From Flavobacteriales bacterium (GTDB lineage Bacteria; Bacteroidota; Bacteroidia; Flavobacteriales_D; Crocinitomicaceae), in contig CANJNE010000006.1 of assembly GCA_947475275.1 (NCBI GenBank), positions 1-54,296 of the forward strand: a DNA stretch of 54,296 nucleotides, read 5' to 3'. Shown piece by piece: positions 45,260 to 52,267 of this stretch. The stretch's first letter is position 1. Each line of letters starts with the position of its first letter. The notes under the pieces were generated by a model, which saw nothing but the letters and a program-made list of their open reading frames with translations, searched no databases and was not told where the DNA came from. A program made the position numbers and the translations under genes.

Positions 45260-45807
45260 TTGTTGAGAAAATCCATATCTCCGGATTTCATTCTCTTGTA
45301 TGATCTAGCCAAATAAGCGAGTACCATGCGCATAGTGTCAAATGCTTCTTCCGTTTCTGAACTGATTTCCTTTTTTTGAAGCCTGAGCAAAAGCTTCATG
45401 TACATTGCATGAAATAGAATCTCGATATTGTTTTTTTCTTTGAGATTCGACTTTTGTTTGAATTCTTCAAGATAAGTATTTGCCCTTTCAAAAGTTGAAC
45501 GGTATTTATCATCATTTGCTAAATTGAGCAATGTGTTATGCAAATAGGAAAGTTCTACAAGAATTTCTTTCACTTCATCAATATGGCCATGCTTATCCAA
45601 GCCACGTTGCTTCATTTGGGATATTATGCCCGTATACCATTTCCTGTATTCCGAAAGAAACGAGTCATCTGGAAGCTGAGGTTTAACAAATTCAGAAATT
45701 ATGCTGTCCAAATCAAAATTGTAAGCTCTGATTACATCTTCAATTTGGAAAATATAGAGTATATATTCTGCAATATTTTCCTCTTTTTTTTGACGAGCTA
45801 TTAACAT
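45256..45807 (-). CDS. DUF4924-family protein
   Basis: This 183-aa cytosolic helical protein has the family start MLIARQKKEENIAEYILYIFQIEDVIRAY and a conserved YRKWYTGIISQMKQRGL, followed by HGHIDEVKEILVELSYLHNTLL. DUF4924 is restricted to Bacteroidota and has no known function. It is the last gene of a three-gene operon with an OmpH-like lipoprotein and an 83-aa protein. Its stop codon overlaps the convergent GlcD-like stop by 4 nt. Confidence 0.87.
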   Translation of the reverse strand: MLIARQKKEENIAEYILYIFQIEDVIRAYNFDLDSIISEFVKPQLPDDSFLSEYRKWYTGIISQMKQRGLDKHGHIDEVKEILVELSYLHNTLLNLANDDKYRSTFERANTYLEEFKQKSNLKEKNNIEILFHAMYMKLLLRLQKKEISSETEEAFDTMRMVLAYLARSYKRMKSGDMDFLNN

Positions 45808-45812
45808 TTTAT

Positions 45813-46409
45813 CTATTTGGAATCTTTTTCAATTTCCTTTTGATGTTTGTTGAGATATGCTGTAAACTCTTTAGTTACATCCATTGAAGGATTAATAAAA
45901 TTGATCTGTCCACCAGGACCTTGAATCAAAAGGATATCTATTTTATTATCTTCACAAAACTTTTTTCCCCAAGTTTCAATCTTTTTAGAAATAGTTTCCA
46001 ATTTTTTAATGGTTTCCTCCTCCAACTTTGCACCTTGCGTTTGTTGATATTGCATCAACTCAGCTTCCATCGTTTGCGCCTGTTGTTGGATTTTAACTTG
46101 CTCATTTTCAGACAGCAACCCACCTTGCAACTTTTGATTATTTCTGGTTATAAATGCCTCGTAATCCTTTGTTTTCTTTTCAATTTCCTTTTGAAAAGAT
46201 TGTTGCTTAGACGTAACAATCGCTTCTTCTTGTTTGAAATACTCAAAATACTTTTTAATGCTATCGCTATGATAATAAGCTATTTTTAAACCTTGCATGT
46301 CACGAACAACAACCTTTGGTGTTGTATTTTCTATTTTTTCCTCTACCTCTTTTTCACCACATGATACAAGAATTCCGGAGAGTAAGCCTAAGTATAATAA
46401 TTTTCTCAT
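45813..46409 (-). CDS. OmpH/Skp-family lipoprotein
   Basis: This 198-aa protein resembles the Skp/OmpH periplasmic chaperone in its long charged helices (about 45-150, rich in Gln, Glu and Lys, coiled-coil) and the terminal helix with IDILLIQGPGGQINFINPSMDVT, an OmpH signature. Unlike soluble Skp it has a lipobox, LVSC (Cys17). It is therefore tethered to a membrane. It overlaps the upstream 83-aa gene by ATGA. A role in outer-membrane protein handling is plausible and unproven. Confidence 0.83.
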   Translation of the reverse strand: MRKLLYLGLLSGILVSCGEKEVEEKIENTTPKVVVRDMQGLKIAYYHSDSIKKYFEYFKQEEAIVTSKQQSFQKEIEKKTKDYEAFITRNNQKLQGGLLSENEQVKIQQQAQTMEAELMQYQQTQGAKLEEETIKKLETISKKIETWGKKFCEDNKIDILLIQGPGGQINFINPSMDVTKEFTAYLNKHQKEIEKDSK

Positions 46410-46657
46410 TGGTTATTTTTTATAGAATCAAAAGCCTTTTCCCAATCTCTTCGCATTGTTAAAAAGCGTTTCAAACAATTTTGAAGGAACTCTTCAGACA
46501 ACATATTATCAATTGCATTGGCATCTTCAATATCGAGCTCGTTAATCTTATATGATTGCTCATATTGTCCTAATTCAATCTTCAAAATGTATTTACTATT
46601 ATACTGGTGAAGTTGAATTTTATATCTTTCGTGCGGTATTTCTTTGACTATTCTCAT
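46406..46657 (-). CDS. Small conserved hypothetical protein (83 aa)
   Basis: This soluble protein starts MRIVKEIPHERYKIQLHQYN and has a beta-alpha pattern ending in a charged helix (LKRFLTMRRDWEKAFDSI). It lacks cysteines apart from one in QNCLKRF. I recall similar small proteins across Bacteroidota, but no function. It heads an operon with an OmpH-like lipoprotein and DUF4924, and it has a near-ideal promoter. The start overlaps that of no other gene, so ATG 46657 is sound. Confidence 0.75.
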   Translation of the reverse strand: MRIVKEIPHERYKIQLHQYNSKYILKIELGQYEQSYKINELDIEDANAIDNMLSEEFLQNCLKRFLTMRRDWEKAFDSIKNNQ

Positions 46658-46661
46658 AATT

Positions 46662-46691
46662 CAAAAATAGCTAAAAATTGAGAAAAATCAA
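46662..46691 (-). promoter_or_regulatory. Promoter of the 83-aa/OmpH/DUF4924 operon
   Basis: On the minus strand TTG (CAA at 46689-46691), 19-nt spacer, TATTTTTG (46662-46669) is a perfect match to the Bacteroidota consensus. The start site would lie only a few bases from the ATG at 46657, implying an almost leaderless mRNA. Confidence 0.65.
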
Positions 46692-46703
46692 GAACTATGA
46701 AAA

Positions 46704-47105
46704 TCAAATAGCTATTGCTATATCGTTGTCTAAATATTCTTTGAATTCAAAAGGGACCTTTACCATGTAGGCATAATCTTGACCTACTTCGAACATGTCT
46801 TCATCAGATTGACGGTAATACCATTGAACTTTAACATCCATACCTGATTCTGTAAGTTCATTCAATTTGTAGAGTAAAAAAAGGATTCTTTTCGATGAAG
46901 AGATATTAAAATATTCTAAATCAATTTTAATGATCGTAGGTCTTTTAGGCATCATGAGATAGGATTCAAACCAATTCAAAATAGGCAACCAAAAATCATC
47001 AGGTTGATCCGGAATGGACCTACCTTTAATCTCCATAACACCCGTTCCATAACAGAAATGAATCAAGGGTGTTTGTGCCGTTGGTTGAATTAACAAATCA
47101 TTCAT
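46704..47105 (-). CDS. SiaC-family (DUF1987) regulatory phosphoprotein
   Basis: This 133-aa protein matches DUF1987/SiaC: an N-terminal TPLIHFCYGTGVMEIKGRSIPD, then KIDLEYFNISSSKRILFLLY and a terminal GMDVKVQWYYRQSDEDMFEVG. In Pseudomonas SiaC is phosphorylated by the kinase SiaB, dephosphorylated by SiaA, and activates the diguanylate cyclase SiaD. Here no SiaA, SiaB or cyclase is adjacent. The phospho-site region reads NISSSK, so a serine would be the target. A stand-alone protein kinase is divergently transcribed 299 nt away. Confidence 0.85.
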   Translation of the reverse strand: MNDLLIQPTAQTPLIHFCYGTGVMEIKGRSIPDQPDDFWLPILNWFESYLMMPKRPTIIKIDLEYFNISSSKRILFLLYKLNELTESGMDVKVQWYYRQSDEDMFEVGQDYAYMVKVPFEFKEYLDNDIAIAI

Positions 47106-47404
47106 AATGCAACATCAATCAAGTGCAATTTGCAATTTATTTTACTGGTTCTTCAAATTTTTCTACAAATCGAAAATTATCAATGACCAATAACAATTTT
47201 TAGAATGCCAAAATACATATTTTTTGAATAAAACATAACTTTCATTGATTAAATATCCGTTTTCAACAAACATTTATGATTAATTTGAGTGAGAAATTAT
47301 TGAAATTTTAGAATTATTGCCTGTACAATTGTCAATTAAGAGATTTTTATTGCAATTGGTTTATAACCAAATTATTGTCAATATTTTTATGAAATTTGAA
47401 AGAT
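47106..47404. promoter_or_regulatory. Shared control region between SiaC-like and kinase genes
   Basis: This 299-nt AT-rich gap has no ORF. It holds two copies of ATTGTCAAT (47328-47336 and 47374-47382) flanking the hairpin-forming TTGGTT-TAT-AACCAA (47356-47370), plus the palindrome ACAATTGT. No exact TAnnTTTG with a proper -33 TTG is seen for either gene. The arrangement looks like an operator for a dimeric regulator upstream of the kinase gene. Confidence 0.35.
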
Positions 47405-48274
47405 ATGAAATACCAAATAGAGGCTATTCGCTTGATTAAAGGTGATGAAAATCAACTTTTTGGCGCTATATATTCGGGTATAGACTGTGTCAATAATCAA
47501 AAGATTATAATTAAAAAAGTTGCTCAATCAAATTTGAAAGGAATTGAAGCATTGCATCGTGAGTTTACTTTTAAATTCAATTATGCGGCGTTTCCAGAGT
47601 ATTTAGATCTGATTGAAAATGATGATGAACTAATTCTTATTTCAAAATTTAAAGATGGCGAAAGGCTTGATGTTTTTTGGAAGCAAATTAGAAGGAAGGA
47701 TCAAATTTCAACTTTAAAGCAAATAATCTCTGCATTAAAGCCTCTAATGGAGGAGATTGAAAAACAAAAAATTGCACATTGCGATATTAAACCATCTAAT
47801 ATACTAGTTTACAAAAATGATGATAATTTACAGTTAACATTAATCGATTTCGGTATGGCAATTCCATTTTATTTCGAAGGAGAAAGAAAACTCAGATTCC
47901 CTTTAGGGTATGCTGCCCCTGAATTGATTCTTAATCATTTAGATTTGGTTAACCAGAAAACTGATGTTTTTGCCATTGGAACGATGATTTGGAAGCTTTT
48001 TGCAGATAAAATGCCTTTAAGTCATCGCAACCCAAGTATCTACACAAATTTGCAATTGAACCTACCTTTGCCTGAAGATGATAACATCTCAAAAAAACTT
48101 TTAAATATACTAAACGAAGCAACAAAGAAGCATAATTTTCGCATACCTCCAAACCTCATGCGACACGAAGATGTTAAAGGAAATCTACAAAATGCCATTT
48201 ACGAAAGGTACTCCTTCGAAAGGCTACACAATGAAATATTGGATGTTTCGGAAAAGAAATTATGGTTTTTCTAG
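47405..48274 (+). CDS. Stand-alone Ser/Thr protein kinase-like protein
   Basis: This 289-aa protein is a single protein-kinase domain. The ATP lysine is in IIIKKV (Lys37/38), the alpha-C Glu in HREF (Glu53), the catalytic loop HCDIKPSN (125-132), DFG 148-150, APE 171-173 and the helix F Asp in TDVFAIG (187). All key residues are present. HCD replaces HRD, making it a non-RD kinase, and the glycine-rich loop is atypical. No sensor, transmembrane or PASTA domain follows. The start was moved from TTG 47396 to ATG 47405. It is divergent from a SiaC-like protein, its possible substrate. Confidence 0.85.
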   Translation: MKYQIEAIRLIKGDENQLFGAIYSGIDCVNNQKIIIKKVAQSNLKGIEALHREFTFKFNYAAFPEYLDLIENDDELILISKFKDGERLDVFWKQIRRKDQISTLKQIISALKPLMEEIEKQKIAHCDIKPSNILVYKNDDNLQLTLIDFGMAIPFYFEGERKLRFPLGYAAPELILNHLDLVNQKTDVFAIGTMIWKLFADKMPLSHRNPSIYTNLQLNLPLPEDDNISKKLLNILNEATKKHNFRIPPNLMRHEDVKGNLQNAIYERYSFERLHNEILDVSEKKLWFF

Positions 48275-48936
48275 TATAAATCCTTACGGAACCCTAACGA
48301 AAAATTAAAAATCAATGGGGAATACAATGTATTAACAACACCTTGAGCAGTCGCATTACTAGCAGTAGATAAGATCATGTATGCCGCACTCATATCAAAA
48401 TAAAATGTTCCAACAGCAGAGGCTGTGTACTTCAATCCACCACCTACTCCAACTGCCAAATTAAAAATCGACCCTTTTGGAAATTCGGTTGAAGGTAAAG
48501 GGTATTGCACTTGACTCACAGGTCCATAATCATAATTTCTTTTCACTGTATTAAAAACCAACATCATGTTACCACCACCATAAGCACCGAAACCAGCATC
48601 ATATCCATTACCAACATAATATCTATTTCCTCCCTCGAGAACAAAATAATCCATTGAATTTTGATAGGAAATTATCTTGCCTGGTAAAGACGGATCTGTC
48701 TCGCTGAATAAATACAATTGGTTAATCGGTTTATCAATTTGTTTTAAATAATATGTAGCTCGACCATAAAAGGACATTTGATCATCTCTCGGAATTTCGC
48801 CTCCAAAATGAAAACCAAAGAAAGGTGTCGGCGTTGTAAAACTCTTTAAGGTACTAATTCCAGCGCTTAAACCAAATTGAGCTATCGCTGCTTTTACACC
48901 GAATAACATAACAATTAAAAAAACAAACTTCTTCAT
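48271..48936 (-). CDS. Outer-membrane beta-barrel protein (221 aa)
   Basis: ATG 48936 yields the signal peptide MKKFVFLIVMLFGVKAAIAQ; the track start at 48987 adds 17 residues before it. The mature protein is a series of amphipathic strands (FYGRATYYLKQI, YDAGFGAYGGGNMMLVF, FNLAVGVGGGLKY) ending FNFSLGFRKDLY, a typical barrel-closing strand with a terminal aromatic. It resembles small 8-stranded porin-like barrels. It overlaps tag by ATGA and shares the palindromic stop CTAG with the convergent kinase gene. Function unknown. Confidence 0.78.
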   Translation of the reverse strand: MKKFVFLIVMLFGVKAAIAQFGLSAGISTLKSFTTPTPFFGFHFGGEIPRDDQMSFYGRATYYLKQIDKPINQLYLFSETDPSLPGKIISYQNSMDYFVLEGGNRYYVGNGYDAGFGAYGGGNMMLVFNTVKRNYDYGPVSQVQYPLPSTEFPKGSIFNLAVGVGGGLKYTASAVGTFYFDMSAAYMILSTASNATAQGVVNTLYSPLIFNFSLGFRKDLY

Positions 48937-49475
48937 ATCACATTCCATTTTGGAGACACTTTCAATATTTGATCGTATGCTTCGCACTTTTCATCATGTG
49001 CACCTTTCAAGTAACCAGTACTCATTAAAAATTCCCTAACTATTTCACCTCCAACAAAAGTAAAGCTCTTTTTGAAAAGTTTAACCCATTCTTCGATAGT
49101 TTTTGGATGGTTTTCATCCAACCAATTTTTAAATGAACCGAAATCTTGCTGAATTTGAATAATTACCTTCGCGTTATTAATAACAGCATTTATTTTCAAT
49201 TTGTTCCGTACAATGCCACTATTATTCATCAGTTCATCAAATTTCAAATTATCAAATTGCGCAATTTCATTAATTCTAAAATCATTAAAGGCACTGCGAA
49301 AATTTTCTTCTTTCTTTAGAATTGTTTCCCATGACAGCCCAGCTTGATTGATTTCAAGTATTAACCTACCGAATAATTCATTATCATCATGAATTGGAAA
49401 ACCGTAATGTTCATCATGGTACCTTTTGTGTAGATTTTCATCGTCAAGATTTTTACAAAAATTGCAATAAGACAT
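48933..49475 (-). CDS. tag: DNA-3-methyladenine glycosylase I
   Basis: Tag removes 3-methyladenine from alkylated DNA. The 180-aa protein has the zinc-snap ligands intact: Cys4 (SYCNFC), His20 (RYHDEHYG), and His160/Cys164 (HDEKC). The catalytic/base-pocket segment is EINQAGLSWETILKKEENF. The C-terminal region KKSFTFVGGEIVREFLMSTGY also follows the family. An extra Cys7 may not be functional. It begins an apparent two-gene unit with a beta-barrel protein that overlaps its end by 4 nt. Confidence 0.93.
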   Translation of the reverse strand: MSYCNFCKNLDDENLHKRYHDEHYGFPIHDDNELFGRLILEINQAGLSWETILKKEENFRSAFNDFRINEIAQFDNLKFDELMNNSGIVRNKLKINAVINNAKVIIQIQQDFGSFKNWLDENHPKTIEEWVKLFKKSFTFVGGEIVREFLMSTGYLKGAHDEKCEAYDQILKVSPKWNVI

Positions 49476-49530
49476 TCAAAAATTTATTGCTTGAAAATAA
49501 GGAAATTATTCAATAAGAAGTCAATTTCAT

Positions 49531-49561
49531 TTGTCAATATCCATTTAACTGACTAAGTTTG
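49531..49561 (+). promoter_or_regulatory. Promoter of the 275-aa protein / gamma-carbonic-anhydrase-like operon
   Basis: TTG (49531-49533), 20-nt spacer, TAAGTTTG (49554-49561) matches the Bacteroidota consensus. The predicted start site is near 49568, upstream of both candidate ATGs (49584 and 49605). Confidence 0.65.
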
Positions 49562-49604
49562 ATAAAGCTAAAACTTATATAAAATGCTGTATTATTCTCA
49601 AAAG

Positions 49605-50432
49605 ATGAAGCTACTTTTCTTTACGCTTATTTTAATTTCTTTTAATGCTCAAAGTCAAATCACTTGGGTTAAAGACAATTACTACAAAAAGGGGAATTTC
49701 TTTATTTATTGGGGATGGAATCGTGCGGCATACTCTTTATCTGATATTCATTTTAAAGGTAATGATTACAATTTCACACTTCACGATGTAATAGCTAAAG
49801 ATCGACAGTCTCCATTTGAAGCAAGGCTTTATTTGAACCCTGCTAACATGACGATACCCCAATATAATTTTAGAATTGGCTATTTCATTGGAGACCATTA
49901 CCAATTGTCTTTTGGAGCTGATCATATGAAATACGTTATGCAAAATGATCAGACAGTTAAAATCGATGGCTCTATTTCCAATTCTGGAACAACATACGAT
50001 GGAAATTATTTGAACGAAGATATTGTGCTCGCAAAAGATTTTCTGCTTTTCGAACATACCGATGGTTTGAATTATGAAAATGTCGAACTCAGAAGATTTG
50101 ACGTGCTCTTCGGACGTAAACAATTTCAATTTGCAATCAATGAAGGATTTGGACTAGGCGTGCTCGTGCCAAGAACAAATACTACCCTTCTCAACAATAA
50201 AAGGTACGATGAATTTCATCTTGCAGGTTATGGTTTTAGCACTGTTTTAGCCGCTAACCTAACTTTCTTTAAATATTTCTTTATCCAATCAGAATGGCGT
50301 GGGGGTTTTATACACATGCCGGATATCAGAACAACCATGAACAAAGCTGATCGTGCAAGTCAAGCTTTTTGGTTTTCTCAATACAATGTTGTTTTTGGTT
50401 GTAATTTTAGAATTAATAAAAAAGTAGATTAA
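49605..50432 (+). CDS. Secreted/outer-membrane protein of unknown function (275 aa)
   Basis: ATG 49605 gives the signal peptide MKLLFFTLILISFNAQSQ; the track start at 49584 would add seven residues before it. The mature protein alternates strand-like segments with many aromatic residues (FFIYWGWNRAAYS, YNFRIGYFIGDHYQLSFGAD, QFQFAINEGFGLGVLVPR), consistent with a small barrel or a secreted beta-rich protein. No T9SS domain. It is followed with a 1-nt gap by the carbonic-anhydrase-like gene, so the pair is cotranscribed. Function unknown. Confidence 0.72.
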   Translation: MKLLFFTLILISFNAQSQITWVKDNYYKKGNFFIYWGWNRAAYSLSDIHFKGNDYNFTLHDVIAKDRQSPFEARLYLNPANMTIPQYNFRIGYFIGDHYQLSFGADHMKYVMQNDQTVKIDGSISNSGTTYDGNYLNEDIVLAKDFLLFEHTDGLNYENVELRRFDVLFGRKQFQFAINEGFGLGVLVPRTNTTLLNNKRYDEFHLAGYGFSTVLAANLTFFKYFFIQSEWRGGFIHMPDIRTTMNKADRASQAFWFSQYNVVFGCNFRINKKVD

Positions 50433-50433
50433 C

Positions 50434-51030
50434 ATGGCAATATTCGAGTTCAATGGATTTAAACCTGTAATTAAAGCTTCGAGTTTTATTCATCCGAATG
50501 CCATTGTTACGGGCAATGTTATTATCGGGGAAAACGTTTATGTTGGTCCAGGAGCGGCAATAAGAGGTGATTGGGGGAAAATTATCATTGAAGATGGCTG
50601 TAATGTTCAAGAAAATTGTACTATTCATATGTTTCCCGGCACAACAGTTTGGTTGAAAAAAGGGGCTCATATTGGACATGGAGCTGTAATACATGGTGGG
50701 ACGATTGGCGAAAATTGTTTGATTGGGATGAATAGTGTTATCATGGATGACGCAGATATTGAAGAAGAATCGATTATTGGCGCATTGTGTTTTGTACCAG
50801 GCGGGATGAAAATTCCTCGAAGAAGTCTTGTTGTAGGCAACCCTGCAAAAATAATCAAGGAAGTTTCTGATGAAATGATTGCATGGAAAACAAAAGGAAC
50901 CGAATTGTATCAGGCCTTACCTAAGGATTGTTATGAAACTTTAAAACCTTGTGAACCTTTGTTAGAAGTTGAACCCAACCGACCTACTCAAGACAATTTA
51001 TACAGTACTTGGAAAAAATCTACCAATTAA
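50434..51030 (+). CDS. Gamma-class carbonic anhydrase-like / PaaY-type hexapeptide protein
   Basis: This 198-aa left-handed beta-helix protein has hexapeptide repeats (ITGNVIIGENVYVGPGAAIRGD style) from residue 20 to 130. The three metal histidines of gamma carbonic anhydrases are at His65 (NCTIHMF), His82 and His87 (HIGHGAVIHGG). The terminal helix EMIAWKTKGTELYQALP is like PaaY, a thioesterase-like protein of phenylacetate pathways. Carbonic anhydrase and PaaY-type activity are both possible. It abuts the convergent T9SS-cargo gene with no gap. Confidence 0.88.
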   Translation: MAIFEFNGFKPVIKASSFIHPNAIVTGNVIIGENVYVGPGAAIRGDWGKIIIEDGCNVQENCTIHMFPGTTVWLKKGAHIGHGAVIHGGTIGENCLIGMNSVIMDDADIEEESIIGALCFVPGGMKIPRRSLVVGNPAKIIKEVSDEMIAWKTKGTELYQALPKDCYETLKPCEPLLEVEPNRPTQDNLYSTWKKSTN

Positions 51031-52257
51031 CTATTCCTTTATAAATGGTAACGTGATTGGATACGAATTCTCAATAGTCAAAAAATAAGTTAGATCGGTT
51101 CTCCAATGAGAAATTCTCAAGCTTGTTCTAGAGGAAGTAATGGTTGAAGATTCAATCAATTCTCCTTTTGAATTAAATATTGAAAACGTTTTTCCAACAT
51201 ATGCTTCTGGACAATTAATTACAACCTCATCTTCAGCAGGATTGGGGTAAATTAGAATATCATTTATTTTTTTTTCATTCAATCCTAAGCCATCAATATA
51301 GTTTGCCAAATATGGTGCTAAATCAAAACGATGCAGTTTTTGATCAGTTGTTAGAATAGACTGTTGAAATTTCTCGTTACTCATAAAGAATGACAAACCA
51401 TCGGTTGTTGTAATTCCTTCAATTTGATGAAAAAGTAAATTAATTCCCAAACGACGTTTGTTCCCACTAAAGAAATCATTGCCATCGAAATCGTAAAGTA
51501 AATAAGCAAATGGTTGCAAGGTTTCTGTATAACCACAAAGAGTAACTAATTCAGGATTTTGATGATATACTGCCCCAGTTATCAATCCTTGAACATTGAA
51601 TTGAGAAATAAAATTAGCGGTGTATGTTCCTGGTGATTTTGGAATTACAAACAATCTTGATTGATTAGCAACCCATTCTTTGGTAAACAAATAAATGCTA
51701 TCTCCTTTAACGATGAACGCTTCACAATCGTAATCTGTATTATTCGCTCCAGTTCCGGAAAAATCAGTTTGCGTCGCATAGGAAAATAGAATCGTATCCA
51801 CTTCAGGATTACCGGTGATGACACTATTTTTAGCGATGCGATAAAATTTCAAATCAATCCGGTTGCCATTACCGTTATTACCAACATCACCAAGGTAAAT
51901 GTAAAGGCTATCCTGATCAATATCCTCCCAATCATAGTTGCTTAATTGACCAAGATTGAAACCTGTTAAAGTGGCTGGATTTGAAAGCGTATCAATACTG
52001 TATAAATTAATATCGGTATTATCATTATGTGTCCATAAAGAGCCTTCCCAATACAACAATCCAGAAGTTTCAACAGCAGTTGAAGGTAAATCCCAAGATA
52101 CAATTGGATTTAAATTGGTATTCGGGTATAAACAAGTTCCATCATTTTGATTCGCATTCGCATTAAAATTTGTTGCTAATGGATCAGTACAGCCTAAAAT
52201 TTGGGCCTTCAAATTCAATCCTGCAACAACAAAAATTATGAGAACAACAAACTTCAC
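51031..52257 (-). CDS. Secreted protein with T9SS type A sorting domain (408 aa)
   Basis: A signal peptide (VVLIIFVVAGLNLKA) precedes ILGCTDPLATNFNANANQND, the short acidic GCTDPxAxNFNxxAxxxDGTC motif found at the ends of many Bacteroidota exoproteins. The middle 280 residues form a probable beta-propeller with DWEDIDQDSLYIYLGDVG and DYDCEAFIVKGDSIYLFTKEW, reminiscent of secreted phytase/SdiA-regulated-like propellers, a loose guess. The C-terminus ILIYPNPAEDEVVINCPEAY starts a type A sorting domain. It is 10 nt behind PorP/SprF on the minus strand. Confidence 0.85.
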   Translation of the reverse strand: MKFVVLIIFVVAGLNLKAQILGCTDPLATNFNANANQNDGTCLYPNTNLNPIVSWDLPSTAVETSGLLYWEGSLWTHNDNTDINLYSIDTLSNPATLTGFNLGQLSNYDWEDIDQDSLYIYLGDVGNNGNGNRIDLKFYRIAKNSVITGNPEVDTILFSYATQTDFSGTGANNTDYDCEAFIVKGDSIYLFTKEWVANQSRLFVIPKSPGTYTANFISQFNVQGLITGAVYHQNPELVTLCGYTETLQPFAYLLYDFDGNDFFSGNKRRLGINLLFHQIEGITTTDGLSFFMSNEKFQQSILTTDQKLHRFDLAPYLANYIDGLGLNEKKINDILIYPNPAEDEVVINCPEAYVGKTFSIFNSKGELIESSTITSSRTSLRISHWRTDLTYFLTIENSYPITLPFIKE

Positions 52258-52267
52258 TTTTGGCTTT

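Noticed and set aside
45921-46289. 122-aa plus-strand Leu/Phe-rich ORF
   Set aside because: It mirrors the Gln/Lys/Glu-rich coiled coil of the OmpH-like gene on the other strand; such codons give Leu/Phe-rich shadows.
47396-48274. Kinase gene as a truncated fragment of a larger receptor kinase
   Set aside because: All kinase motifs from the ATP lysine to helix F and a C-lobe are present, and the frame ends at a stop shared with the convergent gene. It looks like a complete small kinase.
49737-50129. 130-aa minus-strand ORF
   Set aside because: It is antisense inside the secreted 275-aa protein gene, with no recognisable domain.
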